This document shows, piece after piece, positions 9,207-19,232 of a stretch of 64,000 nt of DNA (its first letter is position 1; the number at the start of each line of letters is the position of its first letter). The notes beneath the pieces were generated by a model. It saw only the letters and a list, made by a program, of their open reading frames with translations, was not told the DNA's origin and searched no databases. Both the position numbers and the translations under genes were made by a program. The stretch comes from JAIRVZ01 sp031553755 (GTDB lineage: Bacteria > Bacteroidota > Bacteroidia > Bacteroidales > Azobacteroidaceae): contig JAVBKZ010000039.1 in the NCBI GenBank assembly GCA_031553755.1, forward strand, positions 14,413 to 78,412. The letters are read 5' to 3'.

Positions 9207-10568
9207 TTACCATTTATTGAGTGTAACAGAAAAATTCCTGTCGCAGGAACCAAGTATGAAATTAGTATAATTGTAATTGGGCATAACAACATAATCTTTT
9301 CCGGTATCAATCTTACCCGCAACCAATTCTGTTAAAGCCCGGCATTCTTCCGCGATAACATCTTTATAATTTCCATAAACAGTGTTTTCTTTGCTTTCTA
9401 ATCTTATTTTATCAGTTCTATCTGTATTTTTTTTGTATCTCAACGGCATATATCCAGCCAATACGGAGGTGGTTGAGTCCGGAGTTACAGAAACATTCGC
9501 AATAACTCCCAATTGATATGAACTATTTAAATTATACAATGTCAAACGTGACATATTAACAGATCCTTTAGGTTGAATATTATAAAGTTTAGTCCTTATT
9601 TTTTCCATAATGCTAAACACCTGTGGATCCGGGTCACTCAATAAATAACTTACCCACTGCGAAACTCCCGATTGTTTGGATTGATAAAGAATCGAATCAC
9701 GGGCATGTTCAAAGACAAAAGAGGGTTCATTGACGTTCTCCATTGTACCTTCTACTCCTTCATTTGCAATATTGAATTTTTTAGATTCTTCATCGTATAC
9801 AAAACTGCTTACAAATTTCTCTCCAAATTTTATAGGAATAAGATAATTCAAACCTTTATCCGTAAAAGTAAGGACATTATTTCTTTCCGGAATATCCCTG
9901 GTTTTAGCATTTTCAATACCAATGGTATAAGAAGATCGATTAACCGAATGATAACCACCCACTACGTAAGTTTCTCCACCTGTGATAGAAACATTTTTAA
10001 AAAAACGGGTAGAAAAAGCGTCAATATTTGTATTGACTTTACTGATATAACTATTCCAATCGCTATCCTGGTATTTTACTAATTGTACGATATATCCTCT
10101 TTTCTTACCTGTGAAGTAAATGGTATCATTGTTTTCGCTTGTTCTGTTCCATACAAATTCAATATCTCCCCGCATTCCTTCTCCAATATAGTATAATGAT
10201 GGATCTGCCAATCGATGTAAAACTTCATTACATGTATTAAAATTCAAAATAGGTCCTTGTGTACCTTCTACCGCATATAAACTCGGAAAAGTTCCTGAAG
10301 GGAAAAATGAATCTCCTTGCATCAACACATCTTCTTTTCCGGAGAATGCCATCAATATGTTATATCCTCCCGAATATTCGGGATCTGGGTAATAATTCAT
10401 CAACCATCCGTTGGGAGCAGATAATAAAACCTCGTTTATTTCCGTACATTTTTTTGAGATTCTATTAGAAACGGTACCTTCAAAAATATCACTTTCTTCC
10501 TCTCGACATGCAACGAAAACTAAAGAGAAAATACTTAACGACAAAAGTGTTATATATATATTTTTCAT
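9207..10568 (-). CDS. DUF4302 domain lipoprotein
   Basis: A surface lipoprotein with lipobox LVFVAC (Cys21). The body matches what I remember of DUF4302 proteins: an opening helix around KKCTEINEVLLSAPNGWLMNYYPD, then alternating beta strands with YNILMAFSG. The family has no defined biochemical function and is usually encoded with SusC/SusD and a zinc metallopeptidase, exactly as here. It lies 7 bp after the metallopeptidase stop, so it is translationally close to it. Confidence 0.75.
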   Translation of the reverse strand: MKNIYITLLSLSIFSLVFVACREEESDIFEGTVSNRISKKCTEINEVLLSAPNGWLMNYYPDPEYSGGYNILMAFSGKEDVLMQGDSFFPSGTFPSLYAVEGTQGPILNFNTCNEVLHRLADPSLYYIGEGMRGDIEFVWNRTSENNDTIYFTGKKRGYIVQLVKYQDSDWNSYISKVNTNIDAFSTRFFKNVSITGGETYVVGGYHSVNRSSYTIGIENAKTRDIPERNNVLTFTDKGLNYLIPIKFGEKFVSSFVYDEESKKFNIANEGVEGTMENVNEPSFVFEHARDSILYQSKQSGVSQWVSYLLSDPDPQVFSIMEKIRTKLYNIQPKGSVNMSRLTLYNLNSSYQLGVIANVSVTPDSTTSVLAGYMPLRYKKNTDRTDKIRLESKENTVYGNYKDVIAEECRALTELVAGKIDTGKDYVVMPNYNYTNFILGSCDRNFSVTLNKW

Positions 10569-10575
10569 ATTTCTA

Positions 10576-11598
10576 TTATTTTCCCTTGTTTAACAATTTT
10601 TCTATGTATTTATATGAATCGATAACGGATTGTAAATCCGAATGAGGATTTTTTTCATCATCCGAATTTTTATATGGCTTGGGATATTTGTGATAGTGGT
10701 GACACGCACAAGAAGAAACTTCGTTTGAACGCAAAGCGGAAACAGGATTTGGAACCATTGGTAGAGGATTCAGTCCATTTATCCTATCAGAAACAACTTG
10801 TTGCAACTCATAGAAATCAATATTCCATTTCGTTTTGAAATAACGAACAACATAATCTTCTTTTGTTTTTATCAAACTCTTGCCTTTCATTTTATCAATC
10901 ATGTTATTCCAAGATACCTTACTGTTCAATAACATGATACCTACCATTTCAGCAAAATCTTCATCAGTACTTGCCATCGCATAAGCAGAAATGAATCCTT
11001 TTTGATTAGCTATGGAATCGGGTGTATTGAACCAAGTTGACGTATAATCGTTTGGAGTTATCTTTTTAAATTCTTCGTCATATAATTTCTTTTGGTGGAG
11101 GATATGCGCAAACTCATGATGAATAGTATGTAATGTCGTTTCATAAGTTGCAGGATTATTCCTGTCGAATTCATTTGCCTTATATATCAAGATTTTAACT
11201 CCTCCTTCAGCTGTACCTAACACCTCTGTTCCATTATCCGGATTGATACCGGCGCAACCTATCAATAAAAATTGTTTCGGGATATTGATTTTCAAAAAGT
11301 CTTGTCCGGCAATATTGGCATAAGGCTGAACATAAGTTGTATCAATGATGTGCATTAATGGCTGAACCTTATTTAGATAAGGCGGTAGTAGGGAATAGGA
11401 CGTATTAGTTTCACTTTCTTTCCAACGATAAATTACCTCAACATTATAGGGAACTGTATATGTATTGTGAATATATTCGTCTGTACTATTCAATATCTCT
11501 GTTTCTGATTCGTCAAAAATAGATGGCCCTAATTCCTCTTCGGAACAAGCAAACATTCCCATCAAAAGCACTGAAAATATTATTATCGATTTATTCAT
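10576..11598 (-). CDS. Putative zinc-binding metallopeptidase lipoprotein (Peptidase_Mx1 type)
   Basis: A surface-exposed peptidase-like lipoprotein. The start at 11598 (MNKSIIIFSVLLMGMFAC) gives a proper SPII signal; the ATG 18 bases upstream adds a charged, unneeded stretch. The zinc motif HEFAH is at residues 161-165, followed by a downstream acidic segment (DEDFAEM) that could supply the third ligand. The C-terminal tail has a Cys/His cluster, CACHHYHK at 297-304, which may bind metal and is not part of the catalytic motif. It sits between susD and the DUF4302 gene, the usual neighbourhood for this family. Confidence 0.8.
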   Translation of the reverse strand: MNKSIIIFSVLLMGMFACSEEELGPSIFDESETEILNSTDEYIHNTYTVPYNVEVIYRWKESETNTSYSLLPPYLNKVQPLMHIIDTTYVQPYANIAGQDFLKINIPKQFLLIGCAGINPDNGTEVLGTAEGGVKILIYKANEFDRNNPATYETTLHTIHHEFAHILHQKKLYDEEFKKITPNDYTSTWFNTPDSIANQKGFISAYAMASTDEDFAEMVGIMLLNSKVSWNNMIDKMKGKSLIKTKEDYVVRYFKTKWNIDFYELQQVVSDRINGLNPLPMVPNPVSALRSNEVSSCACHHYHKYPKPYKNSDDEKNPHSDLQSVIDSYKYIEKLLNKGK

Positions 11599-11629
11599 TT
11601 TCTTAATTATTGACATTAAATACTATAAA

Positions 11630-13129
11630 TTATCTCGGATTTGGTGTCGTTCCCGTTGATAAAACAGAGTTAGGTAATTGTATTACCTTTCGGAGATCTC
11701 CTTTTTTCAATGTATCCGTTATCTTTCCATCCGAAGAAGTATGAGTTATTTCCATATCGAAACGACGAATATCGAACCAACGTAAACCTTCGGATATAAA
11801 TTCCTTTCTCCGGGTATCAACAATTACTTCCAACAAGTTCTTCGATTGAGACGGAATTTCATAATTGGGATTCAAATCTTTGTAAAGCACACTACCGACA
11901 TAATCATCAATTTTCTTTTGAGTAATTAAATGCGTAGATGGATTATAATTTTTAATTCTTTTAGAATAAAAAATATTTAAATCTTTTATTGCCAAGTCAA
12001 TACTGACAGCATCCCCTTTCATGGCATAAGCTTCGGCTCTATTGATCAATGCTTCTTCAATAACAAATATCGGATGAATAATGTAATAGTATCCGGTAGC
12101 AGATTGAGCAGAGGTTCTTTTGAAATAATATTTTATTTTTGCCATTCTTACGGATTGTTCGGTTGATCCAATAAATGTATAGGCAATTTCACCCCCTGTT
12201 ACGTTTCTTTTATTATAAATTTCATTCATTACTGGGGTACTGAACTTATATCTAGCACTTACTCCACAGATATACCAGTATGATAATTGTGAGCTAACCA
12301 GCAAATTACAAGTTTCCTGAGATGAATTATATGTATTCAGGAGTACATCAACCTGCAAATTTTGATATTTTTCGTTCCAATCACGCAACAACGCCGTAGG
12401 ATTGTCTATGCGAAGAGCGATGTTAGCATATTTCATAGCATTATCCCAATCTTGTTTATAAAGAAAAAAACGAGAAGCAAAAGTAGCCGCAGTTGTTATC
12501 CCAAAATGGTATTTCGGAGATGAATATTGAGCCGTTTCTATATAACTAATTCCTTTTAACAAGTCGGCTTCAATTAGGTCGTACATTTTTTGTACACTTA
12601 TTCTCTCATATTTCAAGAAAGGATCCGTTTCTACTTTGGTTACATAAGGTAATGCCAAATCATTTACCGATGTTTGCGGATTATAAGTCGGAGAAAACAA
12701 ATTAACCAACATAAAATGCGCGTAAGCCCTACAAATAAGCGCTTCTCCTATTTCCGCGGTACATTCTAAAGAATCCAACTTATTATAACATGCTTCCAAC
12801 ACGGTGTTTGCCTGAGCAATGGCATCATAACAGGCAACAAAATAAGAAGACGGAGTATCTTGAGTTCTCGAGGTAAAATCTTTCCACCAATATGCTTCTC
12901 TGATGAAATCAAAATCATTTCCTCCGGCACCCACATCTGTTACATTATCTGTCATCGTTTCCGTAAAAGCGAAATAAGAAGACGATGGATAAGCATAAAC
13001 TAATGCTTGGGCAGCATCTTTTGCACTCTCTATCTTATTTCTTGGATCCGGATCAACAGATAAATAATCATCACAAGAAGAAAGAAACCATCCTGTTAAG
13101 CAAATACAATATATAGCTATTTTTTTCAT
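11630..13129 (-). CDS. SusD/RagB-family nutrient-binding lipoprotein
   Basis: The outer-membrane lipoprotein lid partner of the SusC transporter. The lipobox is FLSSC (Cys19) followed by DDYLSVDP, the classic SusD opening. TPR-like helices (EALICRAYAHFMLVNLF near 125-140) and the C-terminal RRKEFISEGLRWFDIRR segment are characteristic. It starts 22 bp downstream of susC and is 32 bp ahead of the metallopeptidase gene. The ligand is not apparent; with a peptidase and redox proteins nearby, a peptide or metal complex is as plausible as a glycan. Confidence 0.92.
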   Translation of the reverse strand: MKKIAIYCICLTGWFLSSCDDYLSVDPDPRNKIESAKDAAQALVYAYPSSSYFAFTETMTDNVTDVGAGGNDFDFIREAYWWKDFTSRTQDTPSSYFVACYDAIAQANTVLEACYNKLDSLECTAEIGEALICRAYAHFMLVNLFSPTYNPQTSVNDLALPYVTKVETDPFLKYERISVQKMYDLIEADLLKGISYIETAQYSSPKYHFGITTAATFASRFFLYKQDWDNAMKYANIALRIDNPTALLRDWNEKYQNLQVDVLLNTYNSSQETCNLLVSSQLSYWYICGVSARYKFSTPVMNEIYNKRNVTGGEIAYTFIGSTEQSVRMAKIKYYFKRTSAQSATGYYYIIHPIFVIEEALINRAEAYAMKGDAVSIDLAIKDLNIFYSKRIKNYNPSTHLITQKKIDDYVGSVLYKDLNPNYEIPSQSKNLLEVIVDTRRKEFISEGLRWFDIRRFDMEITHTSSDGKITDTLKKGDLRKVIQLPNSVLSTGTTPNPR

Positions 13130-13150
13130 ATTAATTCTACTCGTTATTTT

Positions 13151-16100
13151 TTAGAATCCAACTTTTAATGACATTGTGATCTGACGGGGATTTGGCATCG
13201 CAACACCGCCTGATTTGAAAAATTCGGGATCCTGTCCGTTCAATTTCTTATCGGCATACAGCAAAGCTATGTTTGATGCCGAAAGTTTCAATTGTAAAGT
13301 ATTCAGATTTAACGTTTTAATCAAATTAGAATTAAAATCATAACTTACAAAAATATCTTTCAAACGAATATAATCACCCTTGGCTATACGAACATCCGAA
13401 TAATTATATGCGTTATAAGATTGCGCATAATTAGAATTACGAGAATATTGTGTATAAGAAAGTAATACCGGTATATTTGTATATTTTTCATCTCCTCTGA
13501 CTGCCCAACGATTCTTCATTTCTTTAGGAGTAACATCAACATCCGAATATGAGGCCTTGAATGCCGGATCTAATCTGACAACATTACCAAATTGATAAGT
13601 GAAGAAAACGCTCATCCTCCAGTTTTTGTATGTAAAATCATTATTGAAACCACCTTGATAAGGCGCGTCAGTAGGACCTTCATATACTAAATGTTGTAAA
13701 TTTCTTGATTCTTGAAAATTAACTCCGGTAGAAGATATTCTACCTTGTTCGTTTACGACTTGAGGAATACCATCTTCTGTCAGGCCTTTGAATTGCAAAG
13801 AAAATATACTTTTTGTAGGATATCCCTGCAAGTCTCCTCCGTAAGCAGAAACCAATGTAAGGACACTCGGATTAGACTTTAAATCGGTAATTTTATTCTT
13901 TACATAAGAAAATGTCAAATTAGAATTCCATTTAAATTCGCGCAAATCAAGTATGCCTCCTCCTAATGAAAATTCAAAACCCTTATTTGTCAATCCCGCA
14001 TAGTTGGCTACTCGTTGAGATTTTCCTCCATAACCAGATACCGGTACTAAAGCGACTAAATCATAACTATTTCTGTCAAATATGTCAAGACTAAGATTCA
14101 ACCTGTTTTTCCACAAACCAAGCTCAACTCCAAAATCCAATTCATATTGTTTTTCCCACGTCAAATTATAATTAGGCAAAGATTCGATATAAGTTCCTAT
14201 TTCATTATCACCAGAAGATGCCCTGTAAGTTGAACGACTTCTCATGACACCCATCGCACTACCTCCCGGAGCAGGGACAGCATTTAATCCGTATGTCAAA
14301 CGGAAACGCAATTGAGATACATTATTAAAATTCGACATAAAAGCTTCTTCTTGCGCATTCCATGCGCCACTGACATTCCATGTAGGCAACCAATCTGCTT
14401 GTGCATTTTCTCCCAATTGGTTTGATCCATCAACTCTACCTGTCAAATTTAGAATATATTTTCCTAAATAAGAATAGCTTGAAGTACAAAAGAAAGCTGC
14501 TCCCCTGGAAAGAGTTGGGACTAAACCAAAGTAATTGAAACTACTTTCCAAGTTCATTTTCATCATTTTAACTTCTGTCGCGGCTATGGCTTCATTATAC
14601 ATATAGCCATAACCAATAAATCCCGAATTATCCCTTTCAGTAGATTTCATTTCTGCTCCTAATAAAAAATTAGTGGCATGAACTTCTTCAAATGTTTTAT
14701 TATAATTAGCAGTTCCCCTGAGATATAAGTTCTTCATCTCAAATTCTTCAGTCGCGTAAATACCTCCTCTTGGCAATACACATTGAGGATTAGCTGTCGG
14801 ATTGTCCGGATCAGAATATAAAAACGGATTTCGTTTTGCTACCTCTGAATTTTCTACTCCTTGAGCGCTGTATACAGTTCCCGCGCGATATGCTTGCGCG
14901 ACATTAGAATTTTCTTTGATGATTTCCTCTGTTTTGGACTTGACATAACGGTAAGAAGTCAAGAAGTTAACTTCTAATCCTTTAACCGGTTTCCAAGCCA
15001 AATCTGCCTGGAATTTCAAGTCCATCTGAGTAATATTCATATAGTTATTTTTCAATTCATTTTTGATATTGAAAGGGGCATAGTTCATTTTGTAGAAAGT
15101 ATTAGGATCTAAAGCCCTGCTCGTATTTAATGCGTAACTAAATGGATTGATATCAAAATCACGACTGAATTCTCCGGAAACAGGGTCTGCATTTTGTTGT
15201 TGCGTTCCGGGCGCTTTTTGATCTCGAATAGAACCCATCGTCAACAAAGTAAGCGTAACCGTTTTAGATAAATCGGTAGCAGAATTGAAATTTCCGGTAA
15301 AACGTTTAACATTATCAGCTTCTGTCCATCCCGGATCATTATAAAGACTAAGAGAGGCATAATTGCGATTTTTTTCAGAACCGCTACTCATACTTACCGC
15401 ATAATTTTGAGTGACCGTTTCTCTGAAAAGCTCATTAAACCAATCTGTATTCCGGTATTCCGCGCTTTGAAGATAGGTTCTTTTCTTGTCGGCAGATAAA
15501 GCAAAATTTCCATCAGAATCCAGTACACTTAAAGACGACCACATGTGTCCGTATATACCTGTATTAGCGGCTGAATTTATATTAGAATAATTCATCCAAC
15601 CTTTCGTATCCATCTCATTATAAACATCCATTTGTTGTTGAGAATTCATGATGTTATAATCTCTGTAAACGGGTTTCAATCTGATTCCGAATTCTCCTGT
15701 GAAATTAACTGTCGCGCTTCCTACTTTTCCTCTTTTGGTAGTAATTACAACAACTCCATTCATGGCTCTCGCTCCATAAAGCGCGGAAGCAGAAGCGTCT
15801 TTCAAAATTTGGAAACTTTCGATATCATCGGCATTTAACCCGGCAACAGCTGAACTGATGAGCGTTACGGCATCTCCCGAAGATAATGCATCGGCAGAGA
15901 GTTCAACTATATCTTCCAAAATCACACCATCAACCACCCACAAAGGAGTTTGATTTCCAAGGATTGAAGAAGAACCTCTCACTTTCATTTTGGGCGCCGC
16001 GCCAAAAGTTCCGGAAACATTTTGTACGGTAACTCCGGCTGTTCGTCCTTGTAACATGTGACTAACATCCGTCATACCTTCAATTTTAGTATCTTTTCCT

Positions 16101-16471
16101 TGTATTTTATCGGCAGAACCCGTAAACAATTTTCTGTCTATTTTTTGATATCCGGTCACAACGACTTCTTCAAGACTTTGTGTATCCGGACGAAGCTTCA
16201 CATTCATTACTGACTGAACTGGGATTTCTTCGGTTACCATACCGACATAAGTAAACGTCAATTTTTTCACACTTTCCGGAATGGAAAGAGAAAAGTTTCC
16301 ATCAAAATCGGTTACTGTTCCTGTACCGGTACCTTTAACCGAAACAGATGCTCCAATCACAGGTTGTCCGTCTTCTGCTGAAATCACATTTCCGGTTACC
16401 TTTTTCTGAGCAAAAGTAATACCTATTGTGGTTAGCAGGAATAAAAATACTAAAGTTAATTTTCTTCTCAT
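13151..16471 (-). CDS. SusC/RagA-family TonB-dependent outer-membrane transporter
   Basis: An energised outer-membrane importer working with the adjacent SusD. The ATG at 16471 (MRRKLTLVFLFLLTTIGITFAQ) gives a normal signal peptide; the longer reading from 16537 would start upstream of the promoter box. After the signal are a carboxypeptidase-regulatory-like domain (VTGNVISAEDGQPVIGASV), the SLEEVVVTGYQ TonB-box-like stretch, a plug domain with VVDGVILED and ALYGARAMNGVVVITTKRG, then a 22-strand barrel ending in a terminal VGF. At about 1106 residues it is full length. Confidence 0.94.
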   Translation of the reverse strand: MRRKLTLVFLFLLTTIGITFAQKKVTGNVISAEDGQPVIGASVSVKGTGTGTVTDFDGNFSLSIPESVKKLTFTYVGMVTEEIPVQSVMNVKLRPDTQSLEEVVVTGYQKIDRKLFTGSADKIQGKDTKIEGMTDVSHMLQGRTAGVTVQNVSGTFGAAPKMKVRGSSSILGNQTPLWVVDGVILEDIVELSADALSSGDAVTLISSAVAGLNADDIESFQILKDASASALYGARAMNGVVVITTKRGKVGSATVNFTGEFGIRLKPVYRDYNIMNSQQQMDVYNEMDTKGWMNYSNINSAANTGIYGHMWSSLSVLDSDGNFALSADKKRTYLQSAEYRNTDWFNELFRETVTQNYAVSMSSGSEKNRNYASLSLYNDPGWTEADNVKRFTGNFNSATDLSKTVTLTLLTMGSIRDQKAPGTQQQNADPVSGEFSRDFDINPFSYALNTSRALDPNTFYKMNYAPFNIKNELKNNYMNITQMDLKFQADLAWKPVKGLEVNFLTSYRYVKSKTEEIIKENSNVAQAYRAGTVYSAQGVENSEVAKRNPFLYSDPDNPTANPQCVLPRGGIYATEEFEMKNLYLRGTANYNKTFEEVHATNFLLGAEMKSTERDNSGFIGYGYMYNEAIAATEVKMMKMNLESSFNYFGLVPTLSRGAAFFCTSSYSYLGKYILNLTGRVDGSNQLGENAQADWLPTWNVSGAWNAQEEAFMSNFNNVSQLRFRLTYGLNAVPAPGGSAMGVMRSRSTYRASSGDNEIGTYIESLPNYNLTWEKQYELDFGVELGLWKNRLNLSLDIFDRNSYDLVALVPVSGYGGKSQRVANYAGLTNKGFEFSLGGGILDLREFKWNSNLTFSYVKNKITDLKSNPSVLTLVSAYGGDLQGYPTKSIFSLQFKGLTEDGIPQVVNEQGRISSTGVNFQESRNLQHLVYEGPTDAPYQGGFNNDFTYKNWRMSVFFTYQFGNVVRLDPAFKASYSDVDVTPKEMKNRWAVRGDEKYTNIPVLLSYTQYSRNSNYAQSYNAYNYSDVRIAKGDYIRLKDIFVSYDFNSNLIKTLNLNTLQLKLSASNIALLYADKKLNGQDPEFFKSGGVAMPNPRQITMSLKVGF

Positions 16472-16518
16472 ATTCAACATCAAGCAGTAAAATCTACTGC
16501 AAATTATATTATAGGATG

Positions 16519-16551
16519 CAAAAATAATAAAAAACATGCATATTTTCCAAA
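16519..16551 (-). promoter_or_regulatory. Promoter of the SusC operon (-33 and -7 boxes)
   Basis: On the minus strand a TTTG (16548-16551) is followed 21 nt later by TATTTTTG and C (16519-16526). This is a full match to the Bacteroidota TTTG/TAnnTTTG promoter with canonical spacing. The implied leader to the ATG at 16471 is about 40 nt. This is the best promoter in the window. Confidence 0.75.
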
Positions 16552-16683
16552 ATGACAGGAAGCTGAGAGATTTTCAAAAAGCAATTTCACATGTCATCCG
16601 CACTATTCGAAAGTAAATTATTGTCAATGGCCGTTATTTTTATATATTAAGCTCTTTTCACTTCTGATTCACGACCAATTTGA

Positions 16684-16706
16684 AATTTTCATTCTAAATG
16701 AAAATT
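16684..16706 (-). terminator. AT-only hairpin after the Omp28-like gene
   Basis: A perfect 10-bp stem (AATTTTCATT with AATGAAAATT) and 3-nt loop that begins at the stop codon of the Omp28-like gene. It probably separates the TlpA/DUF6029/Omp28 unit from the SusC operon, but it is weak because the stem is almost all AT and no long T-run follows. Confidence 0.4.
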
Positions 16707-17544
16707 ATTTTAACTTGGCTTCCACAACTTGCTTTATAACTTCGTTAGTGTCGGATATAAATGCAATAACGTGACAGTTATCTACATTTGCTTTCCCTCC
16801 TTTTTCCCATCTGAACGGTATTTTCTTTTCAAAAGTTCCGGTAATGGGAAGATCCTTTGAGACTAAACCATTTATTATTGTGGAAGATGAAGTAATGGTT
16901 GTTCTCAATACATGTTTATGATTATAGTTTAAGTCAATGCCTGTACCTACAGAGGTACTTTGAGGCCCTATGATTCCACTTTCAGTAATCAATATGGTTA
17001 ATTTATAAACGCCTTCCATATTTTTCCGAGGCGTTACGTTAGCAACGACTTTAAGTAAGCTATCGGTGCTTGAAAATGTATTTTTTATTTCCAAATCAAA
17101 TTCGGGTAATATTTTTAATTGACTTGTAACAAGTCCATTCCATTGGGTACTGTTAAATATTCTTCCGGAAGGAAGATTTATCCTGTTAATCATTCCCATG
17201 GGTAAAACGTTGGGGACTGGGTAAAATTGGGAAAGATAATCATCTCCAATATTACTGGTTAAAGTATCAGGGCTTCCTAAAGAAGATTTTTTGACACTTA
17301 CATGATTAGATAAAACAATTACCCTATCCGGATATAGATTTTGTAGATTTTCTGCAATCGCGGCGGCTTCCGGACAATTAGAGCATCTCATTCCTGTGAA
17401 ATCTTCTATCAAAACCCGTTGTCCTTGCCATTCCACATCTGGAAGCGGTATTAAATAATCGTCTTCCGATATTTTATCACAAGAACATAATATCCCTGAA
17501 ATAATTAAAAAAATGAATGATATAGTGATGATTTTATTTTTCAT
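16705..17544 (-). CDS. Omp28-related lipoprotein with thioredoxin-like CxxC
   Basis: An outer-membrane lipoprotein of the Omp28 family. The signal ends at ILCSC; Cys20 or Cys22 could be the lipidated residue. The N-terminal half is thioredoxin-like: VLIEDFTGMRCSNCPEA carries the CxxC pair Cys54/Cys57, followed by VIVLSNHVS. The C-terminal half is a beta-rich module. It lies 24 bp downstream of the DUF6029 gene in the same direction and, with the upstream TlpA-like gene, makes a unit containing two thioredoxin folds. Function in surface redox chemistry is inferred. Confidence 0.8.
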   Translation of the reverse strand: MKNKIITISFIFLIISGILCSCDKISEDDYLIPLPDVEWQGQRVLIEDFTGMRCSNCPEAAAIAENLQNLYPDRVIVLSNHVSVKKSSLGSPDTLTSNIGDDYLSQFYPVPNVLPMGMINRINLPSGRIFNSTQWNGLVTSQLKILPEFDLEIKNTFSSTDSLLKVVANVTPRKNMEGVYKLTILITESGIIGPQSTSVGTGIDLNYNHKHVLRTTITSSSTIINGLVSKDLPITGTFEKKIPFRWEKGGKANVDNCHVIAFISDTNEVIKQVVEAKLK

Positions 17545-17568
17545 TTCAATTGCAAAATTATTGAGTTG

Positions 17569-19227
17569 TTAAAACGTAGATGTTATAGCAATATTAAATC
17601 CATTTGTAGCAGGCATGTAACGGCAAACTCCTCCTGAACAATTTACTCCCGCCCTTGTGCGACCATACCCTAATTGTACCCGATTACCTCCTTGGGTATA
17701 AGCTACTGCGGTTGAACAATAATGTTCATCTGTAACTCCATAATTGTACATATCTGAAATAGAGAAAAACCATTTAGGAGCAATAGAATATTCCAATCCA
17801 AGGTATGCCCAATTGCCATTGTCTTGCTTTGTCCACAAATGTTGAGCCTCCATTCGCAAACTCCTTTTTTTGTCTATGTTGTAAGTAACATCTCCAACTA
17901 TAATATTAGCTTTAACATCTTCTTTTTCTAATTCAGACAAAATAACTCCCTGATTATAAGTTAAATTCATATACATCAAACTAGCTTTCCACGTACGATC
18001 GAATTTTTTCGTAATCTCAAAGTTGAGGTCTTGATAGTACAAATCATCTCCTACTTCGAAAAAAGGAGACTCGTATCCGTATGTTCCATCAGGATTCAAA
18101 GGATCAGGAGATGTCCAATTTTTCACAATAGATTGCACCCTTGAATAATTTGCTCTCAACTCGGTTCCGTATTTCCCTCCCAACAAAGTACCTTTGGGAA
18201 TGGTGTAAGTGATATCCCCTGATATCGCCATTTCTCCTTCGGGCTGTGTTTCATAGGGATACATTGCCGGTAACGCGTAAGCATGCTGACGGGTTGTGGA
18301 TGGAAGATAATTGATACTCAACATATTTCCCTGAATTCTTCGATCACTTTTATAAGACATATTATCAACACGTTTTGCAGTAACCATCATCCCTAAGCCT
18401 CTTTGGGCATAAGTTGCAGTCAATAACAAAGCTTGTCCGGGCCTGAATATATAACTATTCGCAGCGGAAGGATCATTGTATTTATAGGCATATTCTCCTT
18501 GTAATCCGAAGTTCCCATACGAAAGGTTGGTTCTACCTGCCAAGGCCGCGATATTTTCAGGAAAATTTACTTGCATAGTATCCACAATATGTAACGTTTT
18601 TTCCTGATATTTACTCATAAGTCCTCCTCCGAAATTCATTTTCAATTTATTGTCTTTCATAGAAGGAATAATTTCGTTCAGCGATGTTTCGGCGTCAAAT
18701 CCACGTAAAATACCATCGCCATAATCCCAATAATAGCGTTGTTTACCGATAAGTCCTTTTATCGTAACACCGTTTGTCGGCATAAACTTAACTAATGCTC
18801 CATTTACAGCATTATCCAATCCCAAATCGGCATCTCTGTATGATCTAAAAATTAATCCGTTTCCAAATTGTTCATAAAAACTACCCAAAGTAATTTCGAA
18901 CTGACGGGATATAAAGTTTGCATAATAATATGAAATGCCTTCCCCTTTATATTGTATATCTGTTCCAAGCATTGGATCTAAATAAAATTCATAACGCATT
19001 CCCGCCGAAAAATTACGCAAACGATATTGCAATTCGCCAAAACCGTTTGATAAAATTTTTTCAGGAACATCAGAAGCTCCTATTATAGAATCTTTTATAT
19101 AATATTGAGCATTAATTTGAAGATTTCCGGAAACAGTTCCTCCATCAAAAAAATCTTGCGCATAACTATTGGAAAAACAAAATGTGAGGACAATGGATAT
19201 TTTCCAAAATAAATTTGATTTTTTCAT
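17569..19227 (-). CDS. DUF6029-family outer-membrane beta-barrel protein
   Basis: 552 residues with a signal peptide ending at SNSYAQ (residue 24). The rest is a repetitive pattern of alternating hydrophobic/polar strands with aromatic girdles (YRLRNFSAGMRYEFY, ITLGSFYEQFGNGLIFRSY) and a terminal TSTF typical of outer-membrane barrels. The sequence resembles proteins annotated as DUF6029. A Cys-Cys pair near the end (VNCSGGVCRY) could be disulfide bonded. It is encoded between the TlpA-like and Omp28-like genes, 5 bp after the former. Transport substrate unknown. Confidence 0.75.
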   Translation of the reverse strand: MKKSNLFWKISIVLTFCFSNSYAQDFFDGGTVSGNLQINAQYYIKDSIIGASDVPEKILSNGFGELQYRLRNFSAGMRYEFYLDPMLGTDIQYKGEGISYYYANFISRQFEITLGSFYEQFGNGLIFRSYRDADLGLDNAVNGALVKFMPTNGVTIKGLIGKQRYYWDYGDGILRGFDAETSLNEIIPSMKDNKLKMNFGGGLMSKYQEKTLHIVDTMQVNFPENIAALAGRTNLSYGNFGLQGEYAYKYNDPSAANSYIFRPGQALLLTATYAQRGLGMMVTAKRVDNMSYKSDRRIQGNMLSINYLPSTTRQHAYALPAMYPYETQPEGEMAISGDITYTIPKGTLLGGKYGTELRANYSRVQSIVKNWTSPDPLNPDGTYGYESPFFEVGDDLYYQDLNFEITKKFDRTWKASLMYMNLTYNQGVILSELEKEDVKANIIVGDVTYNIDKKRSLRMEAQHLWTKQDNGNWAYLGLEYSIAPKWFFSISDMYNYGVTDEHYCSTAVAYTQGGNRVQLGYGRTRAGVNCSGGVCRYMPATNGFNIAITSTF

Positions 19228-19232
19228 TTTAA

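Noticed and set aside
9181..9213. Longer start for the T9SS cargo gene
   Set aside because: It would overlap the upstream CDS and place 11 polar residues ahead of the signal peptide.
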